A program made the position numbers and the translations under genes. Shown here piece by piece: positions 1-52,139 of a DNA stretch of 64,000 nucleotides. Position 1 is the stretch's first letter. The number at the start of each line of letters is the position of its first letter. The DNA is from Spirometra erinaceieuropaei. Its lineage: Eukaryota > Platyhelminthes > Cestoda > Diphyllobothriidea > Diphyllobothriidae. The DNA lies in the NCBI GenBank assembly GCA_902702965.1, contig CACRXP010001271.1:4963-68962 (forward strand). The letters are read 5' to 3'. The notes beneath the pieces are model-generated. The model saw nothing but the letters and a program-made list of their open reading frames with translations. It ran no database searches and was not told where the DNA came from.

Positions 1-655
1 GCAGACACGGTCAGTCGACCGTGCTAGCCACCGCGCCCATCTCCCACTCCAGTCTGCTGAGCTGTTCGGACAGCGGCTGGGGTGTGGGAATGGGAAGGAA
101 GAGTGAGGTCGACGACTCAGAGCACTTCTCCTCACTATAATCAATCTGACGCGCTTGAAGCTATCACGGTGCGCTAAAAGCCGCGGCTTGGAAGGTTGCC
201 AAATGGCGGGGTAACTTGGACCTCCTCCTTGACCGGTGGTGGTCTGAGAGTCAGGCCGCAATGGCTCCTTTTTAACGTGGCCTTTATGGCACTCCCACCA
301 CAGTGTGGGATCCGAGCCAGACGTAGGCGGCACGCCTAGATGCGGCTTCGGCCGTGCCAGCCTCCAAATCTGTTTTGTGTTTGTCAAAATCCTGGTTATT
401 TGTTGTGTGGGGTGTGGTGGAACGCCGAGGTGAGGATCCGTCCGAGCCATCTGCCTGCGGCCTCCCTCGTCTACGGTCTTCTTGACTCTGTCTTGACACG
501 GGGCCCAGACGGGGGAGGAGGAGAGAGTGTAGGTAGATGCAGTGCAAGTCTACTGGCACTATAAACCCCTGCGTAAGTCATCGTCCCTGCTCCCACCGCT
601 GCTGCTGCAGCTGTGGGGCACACGGTGGACATCGTCGAAATCGGCGGTCAAACTG
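1..655 (+). repeat. GC-rich dispersed repeat, copy 1 (segments A+B)
   Basis: Bases 1-210 match 15478-15680 almost base for base (ACCGCGCCCA..CTCCAGTCTGCTGA..). Bases 380-655 match 15860-16130 and the reverse complement of 23550-23830. No consistent ORF is shared by the copies. Ends in a (GT)n run at about 657-672. Probably a non-autonomous or satellite-like repeat. Its first bases contain a short palindrome (CGGTCAGTCGACCG). It continues off the left edge. Confidence 0.7.
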
Positions 656-659
656 TCGT

Positions 660-1130
660 GTGTGTGTGTGTAGAATGGCGGACTGGTGGGCTGGGAGCGG
701 GGTCGAAACAGCTCCTTCCATGGCACTTTCACGCATGTTAGCGATACACCGCTCAACCGCCGCTGTGTGAAGTCCTGGCGCTTGCGTTTAGGGCAGCTAG
801 GTGGCTTCTGCAGTGCCAGACTCCATTTTCTTCGTTGTTGGTCAAAAACCTGGTTATTTGTTGTGTGGACCAGGGGTGTTGAGTGGAACATCAAGGTGCG
901 GACTCGATCGGGCCATCTGCATGCGCCCTTCCCCGTCTCCGGTCTTATTTACTCTGACTTCACGCTAGGTCCAGGTTGGGGAAGAGGAGAGCGTCTGATA
1001 GATGCAGCGAATGCCTACTCTCACTATAAATTCCGCGCAAATCACCGTCCCTGTCCCAACCTGCTGTGGTGCACACGGTGAATATCGTCGTATGCGACAG
1101 TCGAACTGTTGCGTGTGTGTGTGTGTGTCT
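660..1130 (+). repeat. GC-rich dispersed repeat, partial second unit (segments C+B')
   Basis: Bases 672-780 (GGCGGACTGGTGGGCTGGG...) match 15325-15440. Bases 840-1130 repeat the segment at 385-655 with moderate divergence, again ending in (GT)n (1108-1128). The order C-B' here against C-A-B at 15.3-16.1 kb suggests a tandem unit of about 0.8 kb in which A was lost. Confidence 0.6.
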
Positions 1131-1504
1131 GTCTCGTTCACAAATTCGAGTCCAAACACTGCACTTGCCTACATTATTAAAAGGGTCAAATCTGAGGCAC
1201 CTCGATGGGGCGCTCTATTGCGGGTGTACGGCAGTTGGAAAAGACTGCACCTCGACCAGCCAGTTTGTGTAAGCTTTTCAACGTTCTCCCCGGTCATATA
1301 TGGGCTTTACATTCATAGCAGCCACAGTCGACTTATACTACCCTGTTCAACCTTAAAATTGTGGTAACGATTTTGTCGGAAACCATAAAGCCAGCACCCT
1401 CGCCGCCCAGACAGACCGTTTCCTGAGAGAATCTGTTGATGTTGTAGCGTCTTATTCCTGAGTGCACTCGGAGCACTGAAATCATCAGGCCGTACCCCAA
1501 GTCG
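1131..1504. other. unassigned sequence between repeat and PLE
   Basis: No coding or RNA feature recognised. An open frame on the minus strand (1333-1623) overlaps the inverted PLE tail and has no recognisable family. Confidence 0.4.
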
Positions 1505-1639
1505 TAGGAAAAGACAGAAGTATCAATAGTAGTGAAAATCCGATTCCCAGGTGGCATATCAAAAGAAGAGGGGGCGTTCACCGGGATGGGTGTATTTGAG
1601 ATCCGACGTTTTGGGTAGTACATAACCTCTCGTCAAAAC

Positions 1640-3480
1640 AACTTACTGTTACCCAAAGAAAAGTTCTACGACGTGGATCTGGTTTTAACACAACTGACGC
1701 CGACCCGGTCACCTTCATTGCTTCTTTCGAATCAGTGCTTCATCAAACCGGCGCCACAGACGAGGAAAAGGACCTCCTTCGACATCAAGTCTCTTCACTT
1801 CTCATGTCGCACCGGAAAACCCATTCCTTGCTAAGAGATGAACAAAAGGCCCTAAGGGAGCTGAAAGCGGACACCGAAATAGTTATTCTGCCTGCTGACA
1901 AAGGCCGGTCAACTGTCATCCTCGACTAGGTGGACTACCGCCGCAAAGCCCTCCTGCTCCTCAACGATCGAGAGTCCTACAAAGTCAGCGACGCCGCCAG
2001 TCTAAAGTCCCTTGTGGCAGAGGTTAACAGAATTCTGGCTCTACTAAAAAAGGACAAGGGCATCACCGTCGAAGACTGGTATATGGCAAAGCCCGCAGAA
2101 ACCGCTATGGCGAGATTCTATGGTCTCCCAAAAGTACACAAGCCAGATATTCTCCTCCGTCCTATCGTCTCACTCCGAGGCACACCCACATACGGGCTTG
2201 CAAGCTGGCTATTTCAGAAGCTAAGATTCCTAACTGCAGGCTCACAAACAACGGTGCACTCAGCAGAACAATTCCTTGACAAAATAAGGGCAGTCACGAT
2301 CGAACCGAATGAAAGGATGGTGTCTTTTGACGTCGTCTCACTCTTCACGTCCATACCACAGACCCTTGCGGTCGAAACGCTCAGTGACCTGCTACGTCAA
2401 AATTACAACGGGGGCGATGGCCAGCCCACAGCTCAGGATCTCATAGAACTCATGGGGCACTGCCTCAAGACATTCTTTACCTTCGAAGGGACCACATGCG
2501 AGCAGATCAAGGGCACTCCAATGGGCTCACCAATCTCCGGACTCATTGCCTAGGCGGTTCTACAAAAACTCGAGAAACGACTATTCGAGGAGTACAAACC
2601 CAAGTTTTGAGCACGCTACGTTGATGACACCTTCGTAATCATAGACCAGGATAAAATCAACTGCTATGCTGAAGCACTGACCTCAATCATGCCCGATCTA
2701 CAGTTCACGATGGGATAGGAAGTAGAGGACAAACTTCCATTCTTGGATGTTCTCGTCTGCCGCCAACCAAATGGCGAACTAGCGACGACGGTCTACAGAA
2801 AACCGACGAACACGCTGCAAATTCTCAGCTACAACCGCAACCACCCGCCACAACACAAACGAAGCTGTGTCCGCACGCTGTACCGACGGGTGGAAACTCA
2901 TTGCAGCACACCAGCCGCCAAACTGGATGAGATAAAGCTCCTCCGAGAACTTTTCAGAGCCAATGGCTATCCGCGGGCATTCATTGAACGAAGCCGGAGG
3001 CAGCCAAAGAAACGGAACGAAGAGCATAGTCAGCCAAACTCGTGGCGGAGCATTCCGTACATTAAAGGGGTCTCCGAAGTCGCGGCTCGATCACTCGCGC
3101 CACTCGGAATAGGTGTTGCCCACAGGCCTGACTCAACAATCCGCCGGCAATTGATGCGGCCGAAAGATCCGATCCCTAAGCAGGAGATGTCGGCCGTTGT
3201 CTACCGACTTCAATGCAGCTGCGGAAGTTGCAACTACTTTGGGGAAACCGGCCGACGACTGCAAACGCGAATGCACGAGCATAAGTTGGCCGTGAGAAGG
3301 TCGGACCCATGCCACGCAAATGGGACACATCTTCAACTTTGACGCCGTTGAGATTGTGGGCCGGGGCAGCGATCACACAGCAAGGCAAGTGCAAGAAACC
3401 TGAATGTCCACCGACCGCTCTGTCAACCGCCGCATCAATTTGCCTCCCCCCTATCTGACTTTACGAACCTTCTTAGCGGG
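1640..3480 (+). pseudogene. PLE-A reverse transcriptase / GIY-YIG protein, broken
   Basis: One frame runs from about 1660 to 3342 with in-frame stops at 1927 (TAG), 2551 (TAG), 2608 (TGA) and 2716 (TAG), and a frameshift near 3320. Visible motifs: LPADKGRSTVILD, ARFYGLPKVHKP, SFDVVSLFTSIP, GTPMGSPISGLIA, the catalytic ARYVDDTFVI, LPFLDVLV, KRSCVRTLYRRVETHC, and the GIY-YIG block VVYRLQCSCGSCNYFGETGR...EHK. After the shift HIFNFDAVEIVG continues the family C-terminus. The element would reverse-transcribe its own RNA at nicked target DNA, but this copy cannot make an intact enzyme. Confidence 0.88.
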
Positions 3481-3644
3481 GGACATTCACGGCGCGGTAC
3501 AATCGGGGCCGTCAGTCATCACCGCGGCCGACGGGGGCGATTCAGGTCACGGTGACATGCGGGTTGGATGCAGCCACACAGGCGGCATTGGCGGATCACG
3601 CATTGGACAAAGGGCGCCATAATAAGGAGTGCTGCGCACAGGAC

Positions 3645-3700
3645 CTCCCAGTCCCTGAAGATGGGTAGACGAATAAACTACCCGAAACGTCGGATCTCAA
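3645..3700 (+). ncRNA. hammerhead-ribozyme-like motif in PLE-A tail
   Basis: CTGAAGA (3655-3661) fits core CUGANGA. GGGTAG (3663-3668) pairs perfectly with CTACCC (3678-3683) as stem II, followed by GAAAC (3684-3688) and GTC (3689-3691), the expected cleavage triplet. GTCC before the core can pair with GGAT after it as stem I. One extra base (T3662) sits between core and stem II. Hammerheads with minimal stem III are known in PLEs. Activity is inferred, not shown. Confidence 0.6.
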
Positions 3701-3739
3701 ATAAACCCCTCCCGGTGAACGCCCCCTCTTCTGTTGAAA

Positions 3740-6700
3740 GACAGAAGTCTCCAGAAGGTGGGGTTTATTGTGTATACAAACCTGAGTTATTGTCTCAGGC
3801 GCCCCTGGTCAAGGCATGCTCTGACGGCGACAGATCATGACCGTGTGAGGGAGCATGTGAGACAGTGATGAAAGTCGGTTTTATGAGAGCTGGTTCCATC
3901 GTAGAGTGGAGGGACGGCAGACAGTACAGGTGGGCTGATACAGTACTGTTTCGGACTTATTTCGCCTTCATTCAGTCAGTCATGACCCTGACAATTAGCT
4001 GGTACACAAACAGGCCCTCCTACACGGTGTAGATGGTCCGCATACTCGGTATTGTTCGTGAATCATAAGCATTTCATCAAACCGAATCTTACATTTGCCT
4101 CATCACCTGTCATCCTCTGGCGCTGAATATCTGGTATTTATACAAACATGAAGAGGTGCACACCAATCCATTGGCTTCCCGAAGCCGAAAAGGTCCTTAT
4201 GGATGGCAAGATTCATGAGCTGGAAACAAACTTTCAAGCCGGAGGGGTGACAGAGAATGCGGGTAGATTGATACAGGACTTTCTCAGAACTATTGTATCT
4301 TCATTCAATCAGTCATAAGCCTGACCGCCGACCTGATATTCGATGGTCTGTTCGTGACCTTTGCTACCCAAAGACAGATTTTTTGATTGGGAAATCAGGG
4401 GTTCGGTGCGCGTCCATTGTCGGTGTTCAAGTGTCTTTTGGCTAAGTGGCGGGTATTACGATAGCCTATGTTCGGCTTTCTCAAGTAGACCATGCGCGCG
4501 TGTGAACGTGTTGTAGGAAGCCCGACTGTAAAGTTAGTGTTTTTAAAACCACTAGTTGATTCGTGAATGACCTCGGCGCAGCATGGTATCGAAAAGAGAC
4601 GCCATACATCGTATGACTGTCGACTATAATAAAACTCGGGCGTATCCCTTCGACGCAACAGAGACGTTCACTGCATAGTACATCGAACAGGGTACCAATC
4701 ACTTTCTGACAATATTTCGAAATGTTCAAGTTAAAAGGTCTAGTCCCCTAGAGGGATTAATTGCTGGTTACGTACTTAGTCCCTTCACTTATCGAAAGAT
4801 CGAGCCAAGTTTCACGCAGCCATAAGCGCCTACTAACGAGCAAAAGAACGATAACGACGGAACGAATGGATGTAAAGGCTATTTCTGCCCTCACTACCCG
4901 AAGGCAGAAGTTGTAATTGACGTTTCAGGCAAGCCGGCTAGTTACGAAGACAGACTGTGCAACTAACCAGTGATTAGTCATGGCCAATGTGCTGCTACGT
5001 CTTAGCATCGAGATATCCATCAAGGTGTGGAAGTTACGGATGAGGTGATGGGTCTGGTGTTTCTCTCTCTTCCCGTCCTATCTCGTTGCACGATTTGAAA
5101 ATGTGGGACCTGGTGGGTTTATATGGATGTCTTCTACTGTGTCTCCAAAAAGTCAGCTCGTGTTCCGGCCTCTGTGTTGGCAGTTACCGTAGGTTTTATT
5201 CTGCATTCCTGGGGTCAACGTTTAATTGTGCATTTCAAGCTTTGAGTGTCACTCGACCGGGAGAGCACTTGCTTTACTATGAGTCTGTTTCAAGCAGAGA
5301 CTTGACATGTAGTTGACACTGCGATCACTTCACTAGATGCCCATAACAGCTGAAAACTGGAAGGTTGCGAATACAGAAATCGAGTTTGGAGAGTTCCATA
5401 GTAGAAAGGAGCTATAGCTATTATATTGATTAGTAAAGGTCCCTGTATCCCGGTCATTCGAGAACAGAAGTAAGAGTGCAACTCTCCCGGAGATGGTGTT
5501 ATTTTGGAGGTTGCGATGTCCCAGACAGAAATGTGAGTCAATGTTTCAGAAAATTGGAAACATTCCAAAAACCCCTCAACAATGACGGACGACAAACGAA
5601 CCAATAACAAGCGTGAAAAGTAATCATGCCGAGGATTAGCCGCGTTTATGAGCATGCTTGTGTCCAAGGTGATGGCAGACAGCCAATTAAGGAGTCGCTT
5701 CGTATCCTCTCATAAACCTTTACAATCCATACCTTCAGTAAGTGTTATGATTAGAATTATGCTATCATTGATGAAGTCGATACTGTTTGAAAGGGGAATC
5801 AGGCAGCATAGCATTAATTTCGCCTCGTCCCTTATATTTCGTCTACCGAAAATGGCAAAGTTATATTTTCTTAGACCTAGATTTTATCAAAGTTGTTTTT
5901 AAGAATGACGGAAATTGTCGTACAGGTAAGATTATACTCACGGCTAATGTCACCAGTATTAAGCGACTACTCAGTGCCTAACCGATACATCGATGCGCAT
6001 CTCTACTATGGAGTTGTTCGAGAGCCTGCGAACGCACATTAGAGATTTCATTTCCACATTTAATGGTACCAGCAATATGAAGAACTCCTAAAAAATTGTG
6101 TCGTGCAAGTCACTCGCATGGCAAACACCCTCTTTCGGGGTTTAGATAACTATGCAATATATGCGTCCCTTTGAGTCAAAAGCTAAACGACACTAGCGTC
6201 TCCGGGTCATTTTTCGTTTTCCTGTGCAAGTTTTAATGAGCTGAAAGTTAACTGAACATGTTATAGACCGTTTATAGTGCCTGCAATTTGGAGACTCTTA
6301 CGGCCAAAAATCACTGTCTTCGATTGAGATGACAAGTAGATTTCACGTAACTCAACTGTGGAAACCCCGGCGGTCCTGATAGGATTTAGACTCCTAAGGG
6401 CAAGACAGGGATTTGAGTACTGTTCACGCTAAATCCAACTACTGAAGCCTTGCGTTTACTGTAGTGGGTTGGAAACCCGCCGGGTCTACAGAGTTTTTCA
6501 TAGCTGGATCAGTCTTCTTATTTCATTCTCCCCCAAACACCTTTAATGACATTTGTAACAACGAGATAATCCCAATGAAACAACGGACAAAATAGTAAAC
6601 GAACGTAGCTGCAGTCGACGTATGAGAAAAGAATACGGTCAGACCAGTGTTTTAATTAATTACTAAATATCTTATTTATCTTTCATTATGTACTAAAGTT

Positions 6701-6975
6701 TAGTAGCTCGCCCTTTTTCAAATTGACTGACTGAAAGCAGCTTGTAGTCTAGGTGTGCTCGTTTTAATGTAATTTTGTCTTTATGAACCTTCACAGTGGA
6801 ACGTGGTTACGATCTAAGCCAACAAAATATCGGTTTGAATGAATGCATTTAGTTGCATAGACTAGGATCCGTAAGGCTCCAGAACACTGGAAGTACCGAG
6901 TCAATTTCCCCGCAAACCAAGATTACATTTAAGTGCAAACCACCAACATACCCAATTTTTACTCGCAATCCTGGG
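3740..6975. other. AT-rich non-coding stretch, presumed iGluR intron 10
   Basis: Only short unsupported ORFs. I looked on the minus strand for the receptor's M3 (family SYTANLAAFLT) and S2 exons and did not find them. Confidence 0.5.
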
Positions 6976-6980
6976 ACTTA

Positions 6981-47189
<40,209 letters not shown>

Positions 47190-47560
47190 CCCTCGTGATT
47201 CCCCGCTTCGCTACTGCTGAATGCCTAGCCTGCTTTGGCGCATTTTCCAGAGCCTCCGCAATTGCGGCATCATCATCATTATTCTCGCCGTCAGCTCCTT
47301 TGGCTTATCGAGTTGCGTCCCTCTTTTCCAACCCTCCCCTTTCACTCAATTGGCTGCTGTCGCCAAGGGATGAGCAGTCATCAGATGGAGCAGCGGCCGA
47401 TCTGGTGTTATGACAAGCGTGGTGGCGGCGGCGGTGGTGGTGGTGGTCGCAATGCTGGCCCGTCCGTTGTCCGCAATCGAGCTCACCAGGCGCGTTGCTT
47501 GCGCGCAATCCGACACACGCAGCTAGCACTCAGATCTGACCAAATGTATGTGCGCTTGCG
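47190..47560 (-). promoter_or_regulatory. presumed 5' UTR / promoter-proximal region of the iGluR
   Basis: Immediately upstream of the start codon on the minus strand. It is more GC- and CpG-rich than its surroundings and contains a GGT/GGC triplet tract at about 47420-47446. No TATA box or initiator could be assigned, so the transcription start is unknown. Confidence 0.35.
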
Positions 47561-47699
47561 TACGTGCATAGGTGTAGAATTTGATCATCAACAAGTCAAC
47601 CATTTTTCCTCTCTCATCTCAAAATGTGGTTGGGATAAGAAAGGTAAAAAATATGGACAAGAGAAAAAACGAAAGCTGGCGAGTGGAGACTAAAGAAAG

Positions 47700-49850
47700 C
47701 CAGACATCATTTTTCATGCTATGGCAGTAGCCTTAACAACAGCTTAACGGTCAAGACATTTATCGCAATTGCCCCTTTTGAAATCATACGCAGCGATATG
47801 AGTGGGGCTATTCAGTCTGCTTGCGACATGGGCGTAGACCTACTTTATCATCATATACATTTCCTCGGTTTAATCTGCCGACAAGTGAACTAGCAACCAT
47901 ACTCCTCAGTAAAAATTCTTTGACCTATAAAAGAGTCCACAAAACTGTTCATGCTAACTCCACCATTATTCTAAAGTCCTTTGTAGTTTGTTGAGTAATA
48001 TGACGGCTACATGAAGAATAAATTTAAAAGTCCTTCGCAACATGGCGTACCTTTTTGTAACAGTGCTGATGGTATGAACTCGGTTTTTTTATTTAATCAA
48101 CCAACATATCGATTTACCTATCCGTTTGTCAGACTTTAAGGATGTATCTAATGAGAGGAAATAGAGCACCACAAGCTCGTGAAGAAAATAGTAAATATCC
48201 AAATGCCCCCTGATGTGGTTCATGAAGATTGTCCCCGATGACCTGAGCGAAGGTTTTTTTACCTTATTTACGCCTTAATGAATCAACACAAAATATAATC
48301 TCGAAAGCTCAAATGACCGGCTTTGTTAACAAGGTTGTTACGAAAAATAATCACCTCTAATGACGGAATACTTTAACCGTGCGAAAAATGCAATTTTCAC
48401 TGAAGAAAACCTTTTGTTCGTGGGCATGTAGCCATAGTTACCGGGATGTACTCAACCGGTATAGATAACCAAGGAGAAATTCATTGCATGCTGTATATCC
48501 CATAAAGGTCTTTGGTAGAAACCTAAAATAATCATAAATGAATAGAAAGGCCAAAATTACCTTTCAGTTCCAGAAGCCGGTCAGCTACCATAACATTTTT
48601 CCCAGTTATGGCAAACCAACTCATATGATTACACTACTACCACTAGCAAGTATTGCGCTCGTTTATAAACTTCATAATCTGTCCGAGTTCTGCAAACCAC
48701 AACTGACTTCTTGCGCTGACCTCAAAATACGACTTATTCTCCAGCAAAAGAAGATTTTGAACTGCTATTATCGAAACAACGCTAATTTTGCCTACTCTTT
48801 TGCCTACATTTTGCTCCCTTCGTTGTTCGAGGATTTGCCCACCAGAACCTCTCTTTAGTTGTTATTACACTCGGGAGGGTAGGTAACCAAGCATAAGTCA
48901 CTTAAACGTAGAATGCCGCAGAGTGCTGCCGGCGGAAATAAGTTCTCCAGAAGTCCAGTCAACTCTCCCAAAATGAAACAGAAATTGCCGTCTCATGCAT
49001 ACTTACGCTATCAACCTTCAACACGAAATACTATTTGCACACATTCTGTAAAATATATTTGAGGTTACATAGACGTCGAAAAGCAATGGAAACATGCATT
49101 CGACTTAAGTGGTAATTCTTATCAAGGGCGACTTTTGCAGACGCCCAAAAGACTGTTCAGTCCGAAACTTAAATTCTTACATGCCAGAAATATTATTGGA
49201 TTATACCGCATGAAATTCAATATTACAATCGTATGTAAGTAATCCTTCCTTACCAAAAACGCATTAAATAATTTTGGTTCACGTCCAATGAGATCGGTTA
49301 CTGCAGTCCAAGTAGTCATCGATAGCAGCATTTCGACCACTGGATCTTAAAATCGGGTATAAATAGTCAGGATTTTTGCGTTTTTTCCGTATTGTTTTCG
49401 GTAACCTCCTCATATCGGATTGTCTTATCGAGGACTAACTATACCATGGCTGAGGAGGAACGGAGGGTTTTTACCCACTGTTGCTTGACGCTAATATTTA
49501 CATTTTTCCTAACCGGACACTTTAACTGTAACAGGCAACTAGGCCCGCCATCGGCCCAGAAGATGAACGAAGTCGTGTCATTGGCGCAAACTCATATGAA
49601 GTCAAACATGCTTGCGCAGCGTCTACCTCACTCATTCCTCCTGCGTCTTGTAATTCCCGTTAGTAAAACAAGTTCACAATGATGGAGGATGGGCGTGAAT
49701 TTAGTGGCCGGCACAACTGAACATCCTGTACAGAATTCAAATGCCAAGGAGAACCCTCACGAACATACTAAAAATGGGCACATACGCCCTCACTTCCCTC
49801 TCACGAGTATACATCATGTTTTAGAGGCGTTCCTTAGTCAAACCATAAAG
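47700..49850. other. intergenic, no supported feature
   Basis: Open frames at 48538-48858 and 49392-49682 (+) match nothing I recognise. Confidence 0.4.
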
Positions 49851-49859
49851 TCAACCGTT

Positions 49860-50400
49860 GATGGACTCCAAATGTGTGCTCAGTGTTTGAAGGGTGTTGA
49901 CCCAGGCCCAGTGCAGCGTTCTGTATCACCCGTCTGGACTTTAAGGACTATGATCGTCTGCTGTGCCGAGGTCAGCAAGCCATGGCTCTCGCAGCCTCGT
50001 GCGCGGTGGCAGTTCTTTGGCAGTTGAGTTCCCTGTCGGTAAATGCGCTCGCGTCCCCCCCCCCCTGGGTATGCCGGTCGTGAGCATGCTGTCCAGTCAT
50101 ACTCGTCCTTCTGACCCGTCTTGGTGCTGTTGTTGGTTAAAATACCGGTCGGCTGTTTGTTGCGGATCAGGGGGTGTGGGAGCACACCTAGGTGGGGGTT
50201 CGGCCGCGCCAGTAACATGCGCCCTCCCCCACCTCCGTACTTCTTGAATATGTCTTGACACCGGGCCCGGGTGGGGAGAAGGAGAGAGCGCGTAGATGCT
50301 GTGCAAGTTCACTTTCACTGTGAACTAATTCACACGCAGGTCAACGGGGCAGCTTCTCCTTGCTGTGAAGCACACGGTAGACAGCGTTGGTTACGATGGT
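49860..50400 (+). repeat. GC-rich dispersed repeat, diverged copy
   Basis: 50150-50310 (GGGGGTGTGGGAGCACACCTAGG, CTTGACACCGGGCCCGG, GGTAGATGC-like run) and 50340-50400 (GCACACGGTAGACAGCGTTGG) align with 400-650 and 15880-16125. More divergent than the other copies. A C run lies at 50056-50066. Confidence 0.55.
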
Positions 50401-50419
50401 CGTATTCGTATGTGGGTTG

Positions 50420-52010
50420 TTTAGGGGAGATGCCGTGACGAAGTTTACGTTGGAGTATTTTAGCGCAGATTTTTATAGAGGCGTATATAAACCATGGCTG
50501 CGAGGTTATTTAGGGAAACCAGCGGTTTCATCAATTCCTAAATGTCATATTAGCAGGTCGGTGCAATTTGGTGCCCTAAAGTGCAGTACTAACGGGGATA
50601 GGGATCCCTTTGTTTAAATGGGCCGAACTCGTTTGACCGTTTGGAAAACTGATGTCACAAAGATAACCACAACCGAATGGTCATCTCAAGTTTTGAGCAT
50701 ATGAAACACTACATGTCGTGTGGTTTAGCTTCTGTGCATACCTTATTCACAAATTGAACGAGCAAAACATTAGTAGTTTCAGAAAAATATCAGTGTTTAT
50801 ATGGGCGTTCTGCTGTGCATTTAAAAGCGAAGAACAGAGTCTAAAAGCGAGCAAAAACAGTAGGAATGGCCGCAATGTATAGAGGAAGGCACGTTCTTAA
50901 GTTTACCATAAAAACTATTAGTGTAGTCTAGGAACGTGAGAGAAAGGGCCAAAAGTGTCCAGTTTTTACTTGGCAGCACCGTGCAAAAATGCAAAGTACA
51001 CAGAGATCCGTCAACGGAGTGCAGTAATAAAGCACTTCTTAAAGAGGTGACATATTAAGGAGAGTTTTTTTATCGATCGAAGGCATAATCGTTGCTGATT
51101 TTCGTTGTGCACAGCCATTTTTCTCGTAAATGAAGGTTGATGCTTGAATGAGGGCTTACATGTGACCCAAACGACCATCTTCCTGAGAAACAGCGCCCGA
51201 ACACTCATTTATCCAGTAAATGACTTCAGGTGTAATCTTTTTTACAGCTCTCAACAGACGTGTAATTCAGAATCTGTCTTTATGGACGATTGGGTGAAAA
51301 TACTGAAAATCATGAAGTATTCAGCAACATTTCGAGACCGATCTGAAACTCAACGAAATTTAAGACGAACGAAAAGTTTAAATTAATTTAAAGGAAGAAA
51401 ATTTCTCTCTATAAGCACAAAATGGTATGTTTACGATCACGCCTGTCAACACTATTTAAATGTATTATGCACCGACCAGCCTCACATCATGTCATCTTAT
51501 GAAATCTTTTGTTCCTACGACGACCCCATCGGTGAAATCAAGCAAAATCCAGTTTCACTTGTTGAACTCCTTTTTATTTAACTCAAACGAGTCAAGGATA
51601 ACACGAATCCCTGGAAAAGTGTTTTGGACTCTACACTCAGAATGTGGGCAATAGACAATCCGTCATATATGAAATCACATCAATTTTAAACGATATTTTA
51701 ATGTAACCTCCACTGAATCATTATACTTGGACGTTATTTTATTTCTACTATCATATCTACAACGTTTTTAATATGCAAATACATCATATACATTTAAAAA
51801 TGGTTTCGGTTTGCGAGTGATTGACAATCTTTCGTAAATTTCGACGCATTTCCTGAGTAAAGTAGCACACTGTACATTAGATAGCGCGAGTAGTACATGT
51901 TTTTTGTTGTACTTGACGAAATTCACTATATTGTATACCTCGCTGTCCTTTTGTCGCAGTCGCTGCCACAACAACAAGAAACCGGCCATTTGAGTAGAAC
52001 TAATCTACAG
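50420..52010. other. intergenic, no supported feature
   Basis: Nothing recognised. Confidence 0.4.
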
Positions 52011-52017
52011 TGCAGTG

Positions 52018-52135
52018 CAGTTGGAGGATGAGGATGAGGTGGAGGAGGAGGAGGAGAAGGAGGAGGATGGGAACGACGATGACGAGGAGGAGGATGACGA
52101 TTAGGAGGGGGAGGAGGAGGAGGATGAGTTTGTCG
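52018..52135 (+). repeat. GA-rich triplet tract encoding an acidic run
   Basis: Purine-rich GAG/GAT repeats. In one plus frame they read LEDEDEVEEEEEKEEDG and continue acidic after one TAG. Probably a simple repeat; a decayed acidic coding region cannot be excluded. Confidence 0.6.
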
Positions 52136-52139
52136 CCGC

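Larger units (their letters stand above)
1505..3735 (+). mobile_element. Penelope-like retroelement, decayed copy 1 (PLE-A)
   Basis: Internal body encodes PLE reverse transcriptase plus GIY-YIG endonuclease. The 3' tail (about 3490-3733) matches in inverse orientation the solo terminus at 30275-30543. About 90 bases of the same tail end (3680-3733) also recur inverted at 1530-1618, just 5' of the body, so the copy is flanked by inverted tail pieces. The 3' tail includes a hammerhead-like motif (3655-3691). The last clear homology ends near 3733; no target duplication could be assigned. Confidence 0.85.

Noticed and set aside
1333..1623. A 96-codon minus-strand ORF
   Set aside because: It overlaps the inverted PLE tail; the translation reflects the repeat and is shared only with other tail copies.
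5290..5667. A 125-codon minus ORF as the next receptor exon
   Set aside because: It contains none of the expected M3 or S2 motifs.
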